The notes below the pieces were generated by a model. That model did not search any database, was not told the origin of the DNA, and was given only the letters and a program-made list of their open reading frames with translations. From contig NZ_CP116619.1 in the NCBI RefSeq assembly GCF_030409055.1, forward strand, positions 2,953,628-3,017,627: a stretch of DNA of 64,000 nucleotides, given 5' to 3'. Each line of letters begins with the position of its first letter. Within the stretch, counting starts at the first letter, position 1. Source of the DNA: Trichocoleus desertorum NBK24. GTDB taxonomy: Bacteria; Cyanobacteriota; Cyanobacteriia; FACHB-46. Positions 44,604 to 53,600 of the stretch are shown one piece after another. The position numbers and the translations under genes are program-made.

Positions 44604-46733
44604 TTAAGGGGCTGGTGGGGTTGGTTCTGAGTCAGGAGAGGGGGAAGGCGACGGTGAAACAGGGCTCGGAGGTGTAGAGATGACGTTATCTGCTGCCAAA
44701 TTTAGTTGAAAGGTCACAGGCGAGGAGGCGGCTGAGACTACCACAAATTCGTAATAGCCATCTTGGGCTAACTTACCCGACCAAGTAGTTTCAGCAGAGT
44801 TTTCCAGCAATGGGGGCTGAGAGCTGGTAGGGGGGTAAATAGAGAGTAGGGTGTTTTGATCAGCTTGCAGGCTCAACCGAATGAGTTGATTTTGAGAAAG
44901 TCGGGCGATATAAGCTTTGCCTTCACCGGGAGCCAGAGTTCCAGTAACTTGCTGACTAAATGAGCCTTCAGCAAACTGGATTTTTTCTAAACTGGTTCCT
45001 GCTAGCACTGCTTTTAGCTCGTCCGCCGCGATCGCGTGCCACACCTGACCAATCGGCTGATTAACAAAATCTTGCCCCTGTTGATCAGGAAACAACTGGA
45101 AGAACTTGGCATCCGCGAGCGTATAGAGGGCACGGCTACTGAGGTTGAGTCCGCCGAGAATGCCCCGCCAGCGATCGCGATCGCCTCGGTCATATTTACC
45201 CATCTGGCTGCGTGTCTCTGGGCCAACGAGTTCCAGTTTGTCGAGCAGTTGATTGGCGGTTTGATCCCATTGGGCGCGTAGGTCAGCATCTTCTGTGCCT
45301 GCGCTGAGTTGTCGGCCTTGTAGCTCTGGATGTTCGGCATAAAACACTTGGTTCACCAACCGCACAAAGAACTGATAGTCCACGCTTAAGTTGCGGCGGC
45401 GATCGCCTAAGGCTTGCTTGCGGTTTTGTTCCTCCTGAGATAAGTCTGAAGCTGGTGGGGTTTCGTTGTTAGGAGTAACAATGGGTTGTTCGTTGTGGTT
45501 TCCAGGTGAGGTGGGATCGGCCAAATCGCCTAGCCAACGGTTACTCAACCACCAACCTCCAGCGGCGGCTCCAGCGATCACCAACAACAGCAAGAGCACT
45601 TTACCGAAGCCAAACGAGTTGCTACGGCTAGGGGGATTGTAGGCAGGGGGTGGCGCAGCCGTGTAGTTGCTGACAGCTTCTGGCTGAGCAGGGGGGCGAG
45701 CGACTGCAACAGTAGCAGCAGTAGTTTGGACTGGTGGGTGGTAAACCGGAGCAGGGGCGGGTGGATCGTAAACCGGAACGTTATAGCTATTGAGGTCGTG
45801 TAGTATCTCTCGCACAGATTGGTAGCGATCGCTGGGGCGCTGAGCCAACATGCGGTCTAGAATGGCGCTGAGCTTAGTACTGAGGCTGACTTCTTGCCGC
45901 CAAACCCAACTCATGGTGTAGCTATCTAACAGATCGGGTGGTTCTTTGCCTGTCAATAACACTAGAACTGTGACGCCTAAGGCATAAAGGTCGCTATGGG
46001 GAGAGGCGATGCCCATCTGCAACTGTTCATCGGGGGCGTAACCGATTTTGCCTAAGCGAGTGGGAGAACTAGCGCTACTGCCTACAGACTGCGCCAGAAA
46101 TTGCGAGGCTACGGTAGCCGCAACTTGTTTCACGCCGCCAAAGTCGATTAAAACTGGAAGCCAATCAGTGCTCCGCAAAATCAAGTTGTCTGGAGAAATA
46201 TCCCGGTGAATGACTCCTAAAGAATGGATGTAGTCCAGAATCGGTAAGATTTGCAGCAAGAGCTGAGTCGCTTCTGCTTCATTGAACCGCTGCCCTTGAA
46301 GTTTGCGGGTATCCAGTAAGGCTCGATAGGTTTGTCCCTCCACATAGTCTTGCACCAAGAATAAGCGGCTGCGATCGGGCAGGGTGGCGCGAAAGAGTTC
46401 ACGAAACCGAGGAATTTGTGGGTGTTGCAGCTTGTAGAGAATGCCTGCTTCTCGCTCAAACAATTCTTCAGCTTTTTGCAGCGCGTAGGTGCCTTGAACT
46501 TGGGGTGCAAATTCTTTGAGAACACAAGGTTCGTTAAAGCGGTTTCGGTCTTCTGCTAAGTAAGTTCGACCAAAGCCTCCATGCCCCAATTCCCGCACCA
46601 CTCGGTAGCGATCGCCAAGCAGCAGCCCAGCATAAACTCCAACGCTGACAGGCGCTTCCAGCTTTTCACCGCAAAGATGGCAAAATCGGCTGGCATCCGG
46701 GTTTTCGTGTCTTTGACTGCAATAAAGGGGCAT
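44604..46733 (-). CDS. Ser/Thr protein kinase with zinc-ribbon, membrane helix and PPC-like domain
   Basis: 709 residues. The N-terminus has a zinc-ribbon (Cys5, Cys18, Cys21, then the kinase). Kinase motifs are complete: ELGHGGFGRTYLA, CVLKEFA, VIHRDISPDNL and LIDFGGVK. A Pro-rich linker, a membrane helix (LLLLLVIAGAAAGGWWL, near 380-397), then a helical region and a C-terminal beta domain like bacterial PPC (FQLNLAADN) and a Pro/Ser tail. The layout suggests sensing outside the cytoplasm or in the lumen. It lies 122 bp upstream of its pseudokinase paralogue on the same strand. Confidence 0.92.
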   Translation of the reverse strand: MPLYCSQRHENPDASRFCHLCGEKLEAPVSVGVYAGLLLGDRYRVVRELGHGGFGRTYLAEDRNRFNEPCVLKEFAPQVQGTYALQKAEELFEREAGILYKLQHPQIPRFRELFRATLPDRSRLFLVQDYVEGQTYRALLDTRKLQGQRFNEAEATQLLLQILPILDYIHSLGVIHRDISPDNLILRSTDWLPVLIDFGGVKQVAATVASQFLAQSVGSSASSPTRLGKIGYAPDEQLQMGIASPHSDLYALGVTVLVLLTGKEPPDLLDSYTMSWVWRQEVSLSTKLSAILDRMLAQRPSDRYQSVREILHDLNSYNVPVYDPPAPAPVYHPPVQTTAATVAVARPPAQPEAVSNYTAAPPPAYNPPSRSNSFGFGKVLLLLLVIAGAAAGGWWLSNRWLGDLADPTSPGNHNEQPIVTPNNETPPASDLSQEEQNRKQALGDRRRNLSVDYQFFVRLVNQVFYAEHPELQGRQLSAGTEDADLRAQWDQTANQLLDKLELVGPETRSQMGKYDRGDRDRWRGILGGLNLSSRALYTLADAKFFQLFPDQQGQDFVNQPIGQVWHAIAADELKAVLAGTSLEKIQFAEGSFSQQVTGTLAPGEGKAYIARLSQNQLIRLSLQADQNTLLSIYPPTSSQPPLLENSAETTWSGKLAQDGYYEFVVVSAASSPVTFQLNLAADNVISTPPSPVSPSPSPSPDSEPTPPAP

Positions 46734-47040
46734 GGTAAATCTACAGCACTCCCATTAAATTTCGCGATCGCTCATCGATTTACTAACTACGCGCTGAGCC
46801 GAGCTTGATCCAGATTACCCTTTCAAAGCTAAAAAGTTTGGTTGCTGAGTTGCGGGGCCTAGACTGGGAGCGATCGTTAGCAAGCTTGATAAAAAAGTAG
46901 ACGAGCGAACTTGGCTTGAGTATCCTAAGTCATGGTTTTTCGTTGCAAAGGGGCAAGGTAAATGGAGCGATCCTTGCTGACGAGCTAAGAGAGATAATGA
47001 AAGCGATCGCCCCAATTTTCTCTACATTGTCAAACTAGCT

Positions 47041-47403
47041 ATGCAGATCACCAAATGCCTCCACACCGCTTTGCTAGTTGCTGATTTGGCACGAGCGGAA
47101 CATTTCTATGGCACCGTCTTAGGCTTGCCGAACGCCGAGCGACCTCTGAATTTTCCTGGAGCTTGGTATCAGGTAGCTGATTATCAAATTCACTTGATCG
47201 TGGCGGACAGCGTTCCTATGGATTTGGTGAACTCAGAGAAGTTGGGGCGCAATCGCCATCTGGCTTTTTCAGTCGCAGATTTAACCGCAGCCAAAGACCA
47301 ACTTTTGGCTCACGGTTGCTCCATTCAAATGAGTGCTTCCGGTCGGCCCGCTCTCTTCACCCAAGACCCAGACGGCAACGTGATTGAACTAGGCGAGGTA
47401 TGA
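47041..47403 (+). CDS. VOC-family (glyoxalase/dioxygenase fold) protein
   Basis: 120 residues, two beta-alpha-beta-beta-beta modules: HTALLVADLARAEHFYGTVLGL at residues 8-29 with the metal-ligand His8, and RHLAFSVADLTAAKDQLLAHG near 77-97 with His78; FTQDPDGNVIELGEV at the end supplies the last Glu. Residues fit a metal-binding VOC enzyme, but the substrate cannot be told. It ends 24 bp before the recombinase-like gene on the same strand. Confidence 0.88.
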   Translation: MQITKCLHTALLVADLARAEHFYGTVLGLPNAERPLNFPGAWYQVADYQIHLIVADSVPMDLVNSEKLGRNRHLAFSVADLTAAKDQLLAHGCSIQMSASGRPALFTQDPDGNVIELGEV

Positions 47404-47427
47404 ACTGCTAACCGCTATTCCAACTCC

Positions 47428-48786
47428 ATGAAAATCATTGCCTATGTCTATAGCGATCCGCTGCTAGAACCCATACCCGATCCGGAGATTTGGGGTTGGG
47501 AAGTCGATCGCATCTATCAAGACTTAGGAATGCGCGATGCCACCCTTAAGGAAATTGCTTTTCCCAGAGGTAAAGCGGCTCAGCAACAAAAGCGGCCCCA
47601 ATTGCAGCAGTTACTCAGCGATTGCCAACAAGACCCTGTTGACTATGTACTAGTCCGCCGTCTAGAAGAATTGGGAGATTCAGTTCAGGAAGTCAGCGAT
47701 CGCCTCGCCCAGTTAGAAGACTTAAGCGTGCAATTGGTAGTTCTAGAAACCGCAGTGGGAACTGGCAACCAAACCCCACTGAAGCGCTCTGATCTGCTCA
47801 AAGTATTGGAGGAAGTACAGCAAAGTCAGCGCAGCCGTTTAATTCGGCAAGGTCATGCTCGCAATCGCATCAAAGCCTTGCCCCCACCGGGAAAAGCGCC
47901 CTTTGGTTATCGCCGAGGCAAAGATCGTTATGCCCTCGATCGCAGCCAAGCCCCCATTGTGAAGGATTTCTTTGAGCGCTTCTTGCTCTACGGTTCCTTG
48001 CATGGGGCAGTACGCTACCTAGAGAAGAAACATGGGAAGAAAATCTCGGTTTCCACTGGGCAGCGCTGGCTGAATAATCCGGTGTATCGGGGAGATTTGG
48101 CCTACAAAAACGGCGAAGTCATCTCAAATACCCATGTACCGATCATGTCGCGAGAAGAAGCGGCCCAAGTCGATCGCTTGCTGCGGCGTAATCGTCGTCT
48201 GCCACCTCGTACCGCGAGCGCTCCTCGTTCTCTGGCAGGTTTGGTAGTTTGTGCTGAGTGTCAATCTGGCATGACCGTTACGCGAGTGACGGCTCGTCGT
48301 AGTGACCAAGAATATCTCTACCTCCGCCCAATCGCTTGTCCCCAGAAACCTAAATGCCGAGCGATTCCTTATGAGCAGATTTTGGAGCGCACCATCCAAA
48401 CTATTTGCCAGGAGTTGCCGCGAGCGGTGGCTGAGGTGAATATGCCTAATATGGGCGGGATTCAAGGCTCAATTGAGCAGGCGATCGCTAGTAAGCAAAC
48501 AGTACTTGATCAACTGCCTGAGCTGATTGAACAAGACATTCTTGATGATGAAACGGCTGAGCTACGCGCCTACAAACTCCGCACCGAAATGTCGCAGTTA
48601 CAAAACCAACTGGCTCAGCTCCCTCCATCCAATTTGCCTGCGATCGCCCAAGCTGTTTCTATTCCCGAATTCTGGCTGGATCTTTCTGAGTCAGAGCGCC
48701 GCTTCTATTTCCGTGAATTCATTCGCCAAGTTCAACTGATCCGTCAAGACCAAACCTGGCAACTCCGGTTAGTGTTTATTTTTTAA
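47428..48786 (+). CDS. Serine-recombinase-family protein with atypical active site
   Basis: 452 residues laid out like large serine recombinases: an N-terminal resolvase-like domain (about 1-135), a recombinase domain (PPPGKAPFGYRRGKDRYALD near 150-170, then LLYGSLHGAVRYLEKKHG and WLNNPVYRGDLAYKN), a zinc-ribbon (LVVCAECQSGMTVTR, IACPQKPKCRA) and a coiled coil near 345-395. The usual start YxRVS reads YVYSD, with Ser9 possibly in place of the nucleophile but no Arg, and the LDRLGR motif reads LEELGD. It may be inactive as a recombinase or do another job. Similar proteins appear common in cyanobacterial chromosomes. No att sites or cargo are visible around it. Confidence 0.8.
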   Translation: MKIIAYVYSDPLLEPIPDPEIWGWEVDRIYQDLGMRDATLKEIAFPRGKAAQQQKRPQLQQLLSDCQQDPVDYVLVRRLEELGDSVQEVSDRLAQLEDLSVQLVVLETAVGTGNQTPLKRSDLLKVLEEVQQSQRSRLIRQGHARNRIKALPPPGKAPFGYRRGKDRYALDRSQAPIVKDFFERFLLYGSLHGAVRYLEKKHGKKISVSTGQRWLNNPVYRGDLAYKNGEVISNTHVPIMSREEAAQVDRLLRRNRRLPPRTASAPRSLAGLVVCAECQSGMTVTRVTARRSDQEYLYLRPIACPQKPKCRAIPYEQILERTIQTICQELPRAVAEVNMPNMGGIQGSIEQAIASKQTVLDQLPELIEQDILDDETAELRAYKLRTEMSQLQNQLAQLPPSNLPAIAQAVSIPEFWLDLSESERRFYFREFIRQVQLIRQDQTWQLRLVFIF

Positions 48787-48852
48787 GTTTGGGTCGCTAG
48801 CAGGATTTCCTTAAGTCAAGATATGAAGAACTAGAGCCAAGAGGTATCAAAA

Positions 48853-50316
48853 TTGCCCAGTACGATCGATCGAGTTCAACCACCTTTGGAATTTATTCCC
48901 CCTGCTTTCAATCCCTGGGTGCTGCGGCTGACTCAGGGGGTGTTGCCGCTATGGTTGCGATCGCGGACGGCGATCACCCAAATTCAGGCCAGCAATGTTG
49001 AGGAGTTGGTAGATTGCTATCGCCAATTTCAAGCGGGCAAAATTCGCTTTCTCATGGCGTTTCGGCACCCTAGCACTGAAGATCCATTCTGTATGGCGCA
49101 TCTACATTCCTCGATTTTGCCGCGTGTGGCAAAACAACAAGGAGTGGCGTTGCAACACCCGATCCATGCTCACTTTATTTACGATCGCGGCATTCCACTG
49201 TGGGCGGGATCAAAAATTGGTTGGCTGTATTCCCGCCTAGGTGGCACCCCGATTCATCGCGGCAAGGTCGATCGGATGGGTTTGCGATCGGCCCGCAACT
49301 TGTTTGTGGATGGCAAATTGCCGATGGCAGCAGCCCCAGAAGGAGCGACCAACGGCCACAACGAAGTGATCAGCCCTTTGGAACCCGGTGTGGCTCAGCT
49401 TGGCTTTTGGTGCGTGGAAGATTTACTCAAGGCCAACCGCTTGGAACAGGTGCTGATTGTGCCCATTGGGATTCAATATCGCTATGTAGAAGCGCCTTGG
49501 CAGCAGATCGAGCAGTTGATGAGCCAACTGGAAGCAGATAGCGGTTTGTCAGGAGCCGACAGTTCTCAGAGCGCAAACACCGCCAATATTAAAGGTTTGC
49601 AAGGTCGAGAAGCGGCCCTCTACCACAGGCTGTATCGCTTGGGTGAGCATGTTTTAACTTTGATGGAAGAGTTTTACACCCGCTTCTATCACCGAACACC
49701 GCCTGCGCAGGCTATGCCTGATCCTGAAACGAAATCACCTGAGCAGGGCATTTTTCAATCGGATCAAGCCCCTATTTCTCAAGCCGATCAAGCTTTTACC
49801 CGTCGCTTAAGAGCCTTGCTAGATACCGCTTTGCAAGTGGCAGAACAGTATTTTGATTTACACCCTAAAGGTAGCTTAATCGATCGCTGTCGGCGTCTAG
49901 AGCAAGCGGGCTGGGATCGAATTTATCGAGAAGACTTCAAAAACCCCGAAAGTGTCTCTCTTTTAGAACGGGGTTTAGCCGATCGCGTGGCTGAGGAAGC
50001 GAACCTGCGGATGTGGCACATGCGACTGGTGGAGAGTTTTGTGGCGGTGACAGGGCGCTACGTCCTAGAAAAACCAACAGCAGAGCGCTTTGCTGAGACG
50101 ACGTTGTTGATGTGGGATATGATTTCGCGAATCAAAGGCAATAGCCCGTTTCAGCGGCCTCAATTAGGGAAGCAGACGGTGCAGATGACGATAGGGCAAC
50201 CGATTTCAGTGACAGAGCGTTGGGGTGCCTATAGTGCCGATCGCCGAGGTGCAAAACAAGCGATCGCAGACCTGACTCAAGATCTGCAAATCGCTCTGGA
50301 GAACATGATTCAATAA
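48853..50316 (+). CDS. PlsC-type glycerolipid acyltransferase domain protein
   Basis: 487 residues. The acyltransferase motifs are MAFRHPSTEDPF (HxxxxD near residues 75-80), GGTPIHRGK near 135 and AAPEGATNGHN near 160 (the PEG motif), so it likely transfers acyl chains to a glycerolipid. The C-terminal 200 residues are helical and unlike standard PlsC, which is about 240 residues. Start is TTG at 48853 after AGAGG. It is convergent with the next gene, four bases apart. Confidence 0.82.
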   Translation: MPSTIDRVQPPLEFIPPAFNPWVLRLTQGVLPLWLRSRTAITQIQASNVEELVDCYRQFQAGKIRFLMAFRHPSTEDPFCMAHLHSSILPRVAKQQGVALQHPIHAHFIYDRGIPLWAGSKIGWLYSRLGGTPIHRGKVDRMGLRSARNLFVDGKLPMAAAPEGATNGHNEVISPLEPGVAQLGFWCVEDLLKANRLEQVLIVPIGIQYRYVEAPWQQIEQLMSQLEADSGLSGADSSQSANTANIKGLQGREAALYHRLYRLGEHVLTLMEEFYTRFYHRTPPAQAMPDPETKSPEQGIFQSDQAPISQADQAFTRRLRALLDTALQVAEQYFDLHPKGSLIDRCRRLEQAGWDRIYREDFKNPESVSLLERGLADRVAEEANLRMWHMRLVESFVAVTGRYVLEKPTAERFAETTLLMWDMISRIKGNSPFQRPQLGKQTVQMTIGQPISVTERWGAYSADRRGAKQAIADLTQDLQIALENMIQ

Positions 50317-50320
50317 ATTG

Positions 50321-52705
50321 CTACTCTTTTTGCTCTTGAGTTTTTGCGGGGGGCTTGCCAGAATTCCGTACATTGACCACTTTGCTTAAGAGGTCAAACC
50401 AAAAGGATGCCCCCATTGAAATGGCAATGCCACTGACGAGCCAACCCAGAATCGTTTTGAGAAAAGGTAAAGGCCAGCCTCTGCTCTGAGCTGCTTGTGC
50501 CCTCAAGTTGATGCGATCCCACCCAATTGGTAAGGGTAAGTCTTGTATAGCCAGATTGACCTGGTTTTGCACTTCAGAAATATTGCTTTGTGGGCGATTT
50601 GCAACTTGGGTGGCGCTGGTGGCGATCGTGTTTCGTAATACTGTGTCTCTAGCCAAGCGATTCACGATATGGAAGGTATCCGCGTTGGCAGCAAATGCAA
50701 TTAAAGAGCCGAGTATAATGGCGACGCCTTTGGCATTGCGCTTATAAACCCCTGTAGCCCGTTCCATTGAACGATCGAACCAGGTTTCAATTTCAAACTG
50801 AAGCTGCTTTACTTCATTCTCTATAGTGGTTGATTTCTCCTGGGCGCGTCTTGCTAAGACCGAAAGACTATCTTTGATTGGCTTGGGTAAACGAGCGATC
50901 GCGGTGACTACGTCGGTGTAGGCAGTAATATGTTTGTCTTGGATGAGGCTGGAGATCTGTTGATAAATCTCGGTATTGTGCTTGATCTCCCAGTCAAGTT
51001 CCTCTGGCGTTGCACTGAACCAAGCGATCATCGCTACATGATTGTCAAAACTCCTGAAGATAATTCTTTGCTGCTCATCCACGCTCCGTAAGAAATCTTT
51101 TTTCTGCTTTGGTGTGTTAATTTGGCGCAAAAATTTATCTCGACGCTTCACAGGAATCTGAGCCTTCGCAATATAAAGACCAGCATTGTCAATATAGGCA
51201 TCGCGGGCTCCCAGCATCTGGTTAATTGCAGATAAGAGCTGAATTTCTCTCCGCTCAAAGCTGCTAATCACTTCATCTAAGACCTGACGCAAAGTATCTA
51301 GCCGGATGTGGAGTTGAGTCCCCCGTGTGATATCTCGAAAGCTGTCTAAGACTGCATCTAACTCGCTGATGAGTTTGTGCTTAAACGTAGTTAAAGAAAT
51401 ATTTTTTAAGGCATTCAGTTCGGTCAGAAAATCAACATCTGTTAAGTAGCTCTCAGCGTTGTTAATATAGCCATCCCGTACTGCCAGCATTTGATGAATT
51501 AAATCAATGCGGTTCTCAGTGGTGCTTTTGTCCTGAATGGCGATCGCACTTAAGCTTTGTTGAACCGTCTCCAAATCTGTGTAGAGTGCAGTGCCTTGGG
51601 TAATGACATTAAACTTTTCCAAGACAGTTCTAATTTCTTGCACCAACTCAGAGGCTAACTTTTCGGGGAGTAGGCCATTAATTTTTTGTCCAATCAGACT
51701 GGAGAGCCTGCGATAAGTCCGGCTGTCTTGGTCAGTGACCGCTTCGACAATTTCAACCAAGCTCGGTCGAATCAGGCTTTGCAGAACGGGCCTAACTGCG
51801 ATCGCGCCGCTAACTGGATCATCCTGAAAAATCTCTTGCCTTAAGGCTTGTAGCCGACCAATAAAGGCTTGGGCTTTGGGGTCATTCGGTGAAGTGACTT
51901 GTCTACACCGCTCAAGGTAGCGATCGAGCCGATAAGCAATCCATTTGAGACTAGCTTCCAAAGTGAATTTGTTCGATCTAAAGTCTTCCAGAATCGTGCT
52001 GAACTGCTGCGTCAGACCATCAAACTCAATCTGTAGCTGCGCTTGTAGGGCTTCAGCGCTGGGGTCGATCGCAGTAGCTTGATTCGTTTCAGTTTCACCT
52101 AAGTCTTCGAAGGCGACAGGGGCAGCATCTTCTAAAGCGGTTGTGGTCGTGGTTTCGCGGGTGGCAGCAGGAGGCAGCAACGGTACATGAATAGAGGCTT
52201 GGGCTTCGGCGATCGCAGCTTGCAGGTTAGTTTGAATAAACTCTTCCAGTTTTAGTTCACTAAGTTTTTGCACTAAGACTGGAATCCCAGATGTTTCTAA
52301 AAGGGTCGTGGTGAAAGTCTCAGCATTGATGTAGGATGGGCCGCTGTGTTTGGAACCCCCGAAGGTACTTTTACCCCGCCCCGTAATCGAGCCTTTAACC
52401 TGGCGATAAACTGAGCCAATGCCCCAAGTAATACTCCGCAAAGAAGTCTCTATCCAGCCTTTCGCTTCTTGGTTGATATTTTTAATTAACGGATTGGAGT
52501 ATAAATTGTCGGCAAATTCTCTGACTTGGTTTTCTGCTTCTCCTTCTCCTCCAGTTAGCAAAACTTCAATTGATTTCTTCAGGTGAACCGCCCGCCACTG
52601 CAAAAGCGTCGCTAGTAATTCTTGAATTTCAGAAGCAAGCAAGCTCAAAATTAAATAAATAAAAATTAATCCAATGGCTATATCTAAAACTAAGGGTAGA
52701 CTCAT
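50321..52705 (-). CDS. Large membrane-anchored protein, unknown
   Basis: 794 residues. An N-terminal membrane helix (VLDIAIGLIFIYLILSLLAS, about 6-25) is followed by IQELLATLLQWRAVHLKKSIE. Then comes a long, mainly helical cytoplasmic stretch (100-640), rich in charged residues and Gln, and two or three hydrophobic helices near the C-terminus (GVAIILGSLIAFAANADTF, ILGWLVSGIAISMGASFWF). The pattern suggests a membrane-linked structural protein. I know of no function. It ends beside the convergent acyltransferase gene. Confidence 0.75.
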   Translation of the reverse strand: MSLPLVLDIAIGLIFIYLILSLLASEIQELLATLLQWRAVHLKKSIEVLLTGGEGEAENQVREFADNLYSNPLIKNINQEAKGWIETSLRSITWGIGSVYRQVKGSITGRGKSTFGGSKHSGPSYINAETFTTTLLETSGIPVLVQKLSELKLEEFIQTNLQAAIAEAQASIHVPLLPPAATRETTTTTALEDAAPVAFEDLGETETNQATAIDPSAEALQAQLQIEFDGLTQQFSTILEDFRSNKFTLEASLKWIAYRLDRYLERCRQVTSPNDPKAQAFIGRLQALRQEIFQDDPVSGAIAVRPVLQSLIRPSLVEIVEAVTDQDSRTYRRLSSLIGQKINGLLPEKLASELVQEIRTVLEKFNVITQGTALYTDLETVQQSLSAIAIQDKSTTENRIDLIHQMLAVRDGYINNAESYLTDVDFLTELNALKNISLTTFKHKLISELDAVLDSFRDITRGTQLHIRLDTLRQVLDEVISSFERREIQLLSAINQMLGARDAYIDNAGLYIAKAQIPVKRRDKFLRQINTPKQKKDFLRSVDEQQRIIFRSFDNHVAMIAWFSATPEELDWEIKHNTEIYQQISSLIQDKHITAYTDVVTAIARLPKPIKDSLSVLARRAQEKSTTIENEVKQLQFEIETWFDRSMERATGVYKRNAKGVAIILGSLIAFAANADTFHIVNRLARDTVLRNTIATSATQVANRPQSNISEVQNQVNLAIQDLPLPIGWDRINLRAQAAQSRGWPLPFLKTILGWLVSGIAISMGASFWFDLLSKVVNVRNSGKPPAKTQEQKE

Positions 52706-52826
52706 GTGCTGCTTCGCTCCAATTCGAGATGCCTGATTCGAGATGCCTGATGATGCCGTGGTTGGCGCATACCACTATACGACGCCCTTCTTTTAACACC
52801 TAAATGCCTTAAAGATATTTAAAGCA

Positions 52827-52876
52827 AAAAAACAGCGATCGCCCTTCCTAAGTTCAGAGTCAGATCGCTGTTTTTT
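52827..52876 (-). terminator. Rho-independent terminator of the small zinc-protein gene
   Basis: AAAAAACAGCGATC (52827-52840) and GATCGCTGTTTTTT (52863-52876) are exact inverted arms. On the minus strand the stem is followed by a T-run, 82 bp past the stop of the gene at 52958. On the plus strand it would also work. Confidence 0.8.
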
Positions 52877-52957
52877 GAATTTTATGGCTTTTAGCTAACG
52901 AAAAAAAAGAATTAAATTGGAGTACTTAAACAGTGATTTCTGTTCGATCGATAAATC

Positions 52958-53146
52958 TTAAACCCTTGCTAGAGTGGGGCTATGGCCTCCTATTAGACGC
53001 TCAAGCTTCTGACGACTCTGCTGTTTTGCCACCATAATAGAAGCGAGGTCTGGCATTTCTTGCCAACAATGAGTGCAGAACCAATAAACTTCATTGTGAC
53101 GAGCATGGCGCAGGAGTTGATCAGAGCAGCAAGGGCACTTATTCAT
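52958..53146 (-). CDS. Small zinc-finger-like protein, conserved in cyanobacteria
   Basis: 62 residues from ATG at 53146: MNKCPCCSDQLLRHARH, then VYWFCTHCWQEMP. The pairs CPCC and CTHC make a compact treble-clef or zinc-ribbon site; the tail is basic. Proteins with this CPCCSDQLLRH pattern are frequent in cyanobacteria and their function is not known to me. The 446 bp between this gene and the IS66 element show nothing I can name. Confidence 0.75.
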   Translation of the reverse strand: MNKCPCCSDQLLRHARHNEVYWFCTHCWQEMPDLASIMVAKQQSRQKLERLIGGHSPTLARV

Positions 53147-53600
53147 ATATTTTTTAACCAATTTGAAATTGTTAATTCCGCAAAGAAATTCTTAGTAGGC
53201 TTTGCAGCTCTCTTATTAAACTTAAGTTAGGTCTAGGGGGAAAACAATGGGTTAGTTACCCAATGACTAGGGGGATCTCCCCGTAAAGGTTGTTAAGTTT
53301 ATATAAAAAAATGGATGGCCTAGACATTAAATTTCCATGACTGAATGTTGCAAGACATCCGTCTCTAGGGGGAGTTGTAGCTAGTCTCCCAACCTCCGAA
53401 AGTGCTCCAAAAATAGACATAAAACTTCAACCCCACCTACGCAATACGCACAGGTCACCAGATAAGTTTTCAGGAGTTTAGCAAGTTTTGACTAAGTACA
53501 AATAGCTAATGCGATGTTTAACTCTGTCTGGGTACTTACAGATTAAGAAATAATAGGGTAGCCAACCAAACTGCATCGGTTTTTGGTTGAAGCTAGTCAC

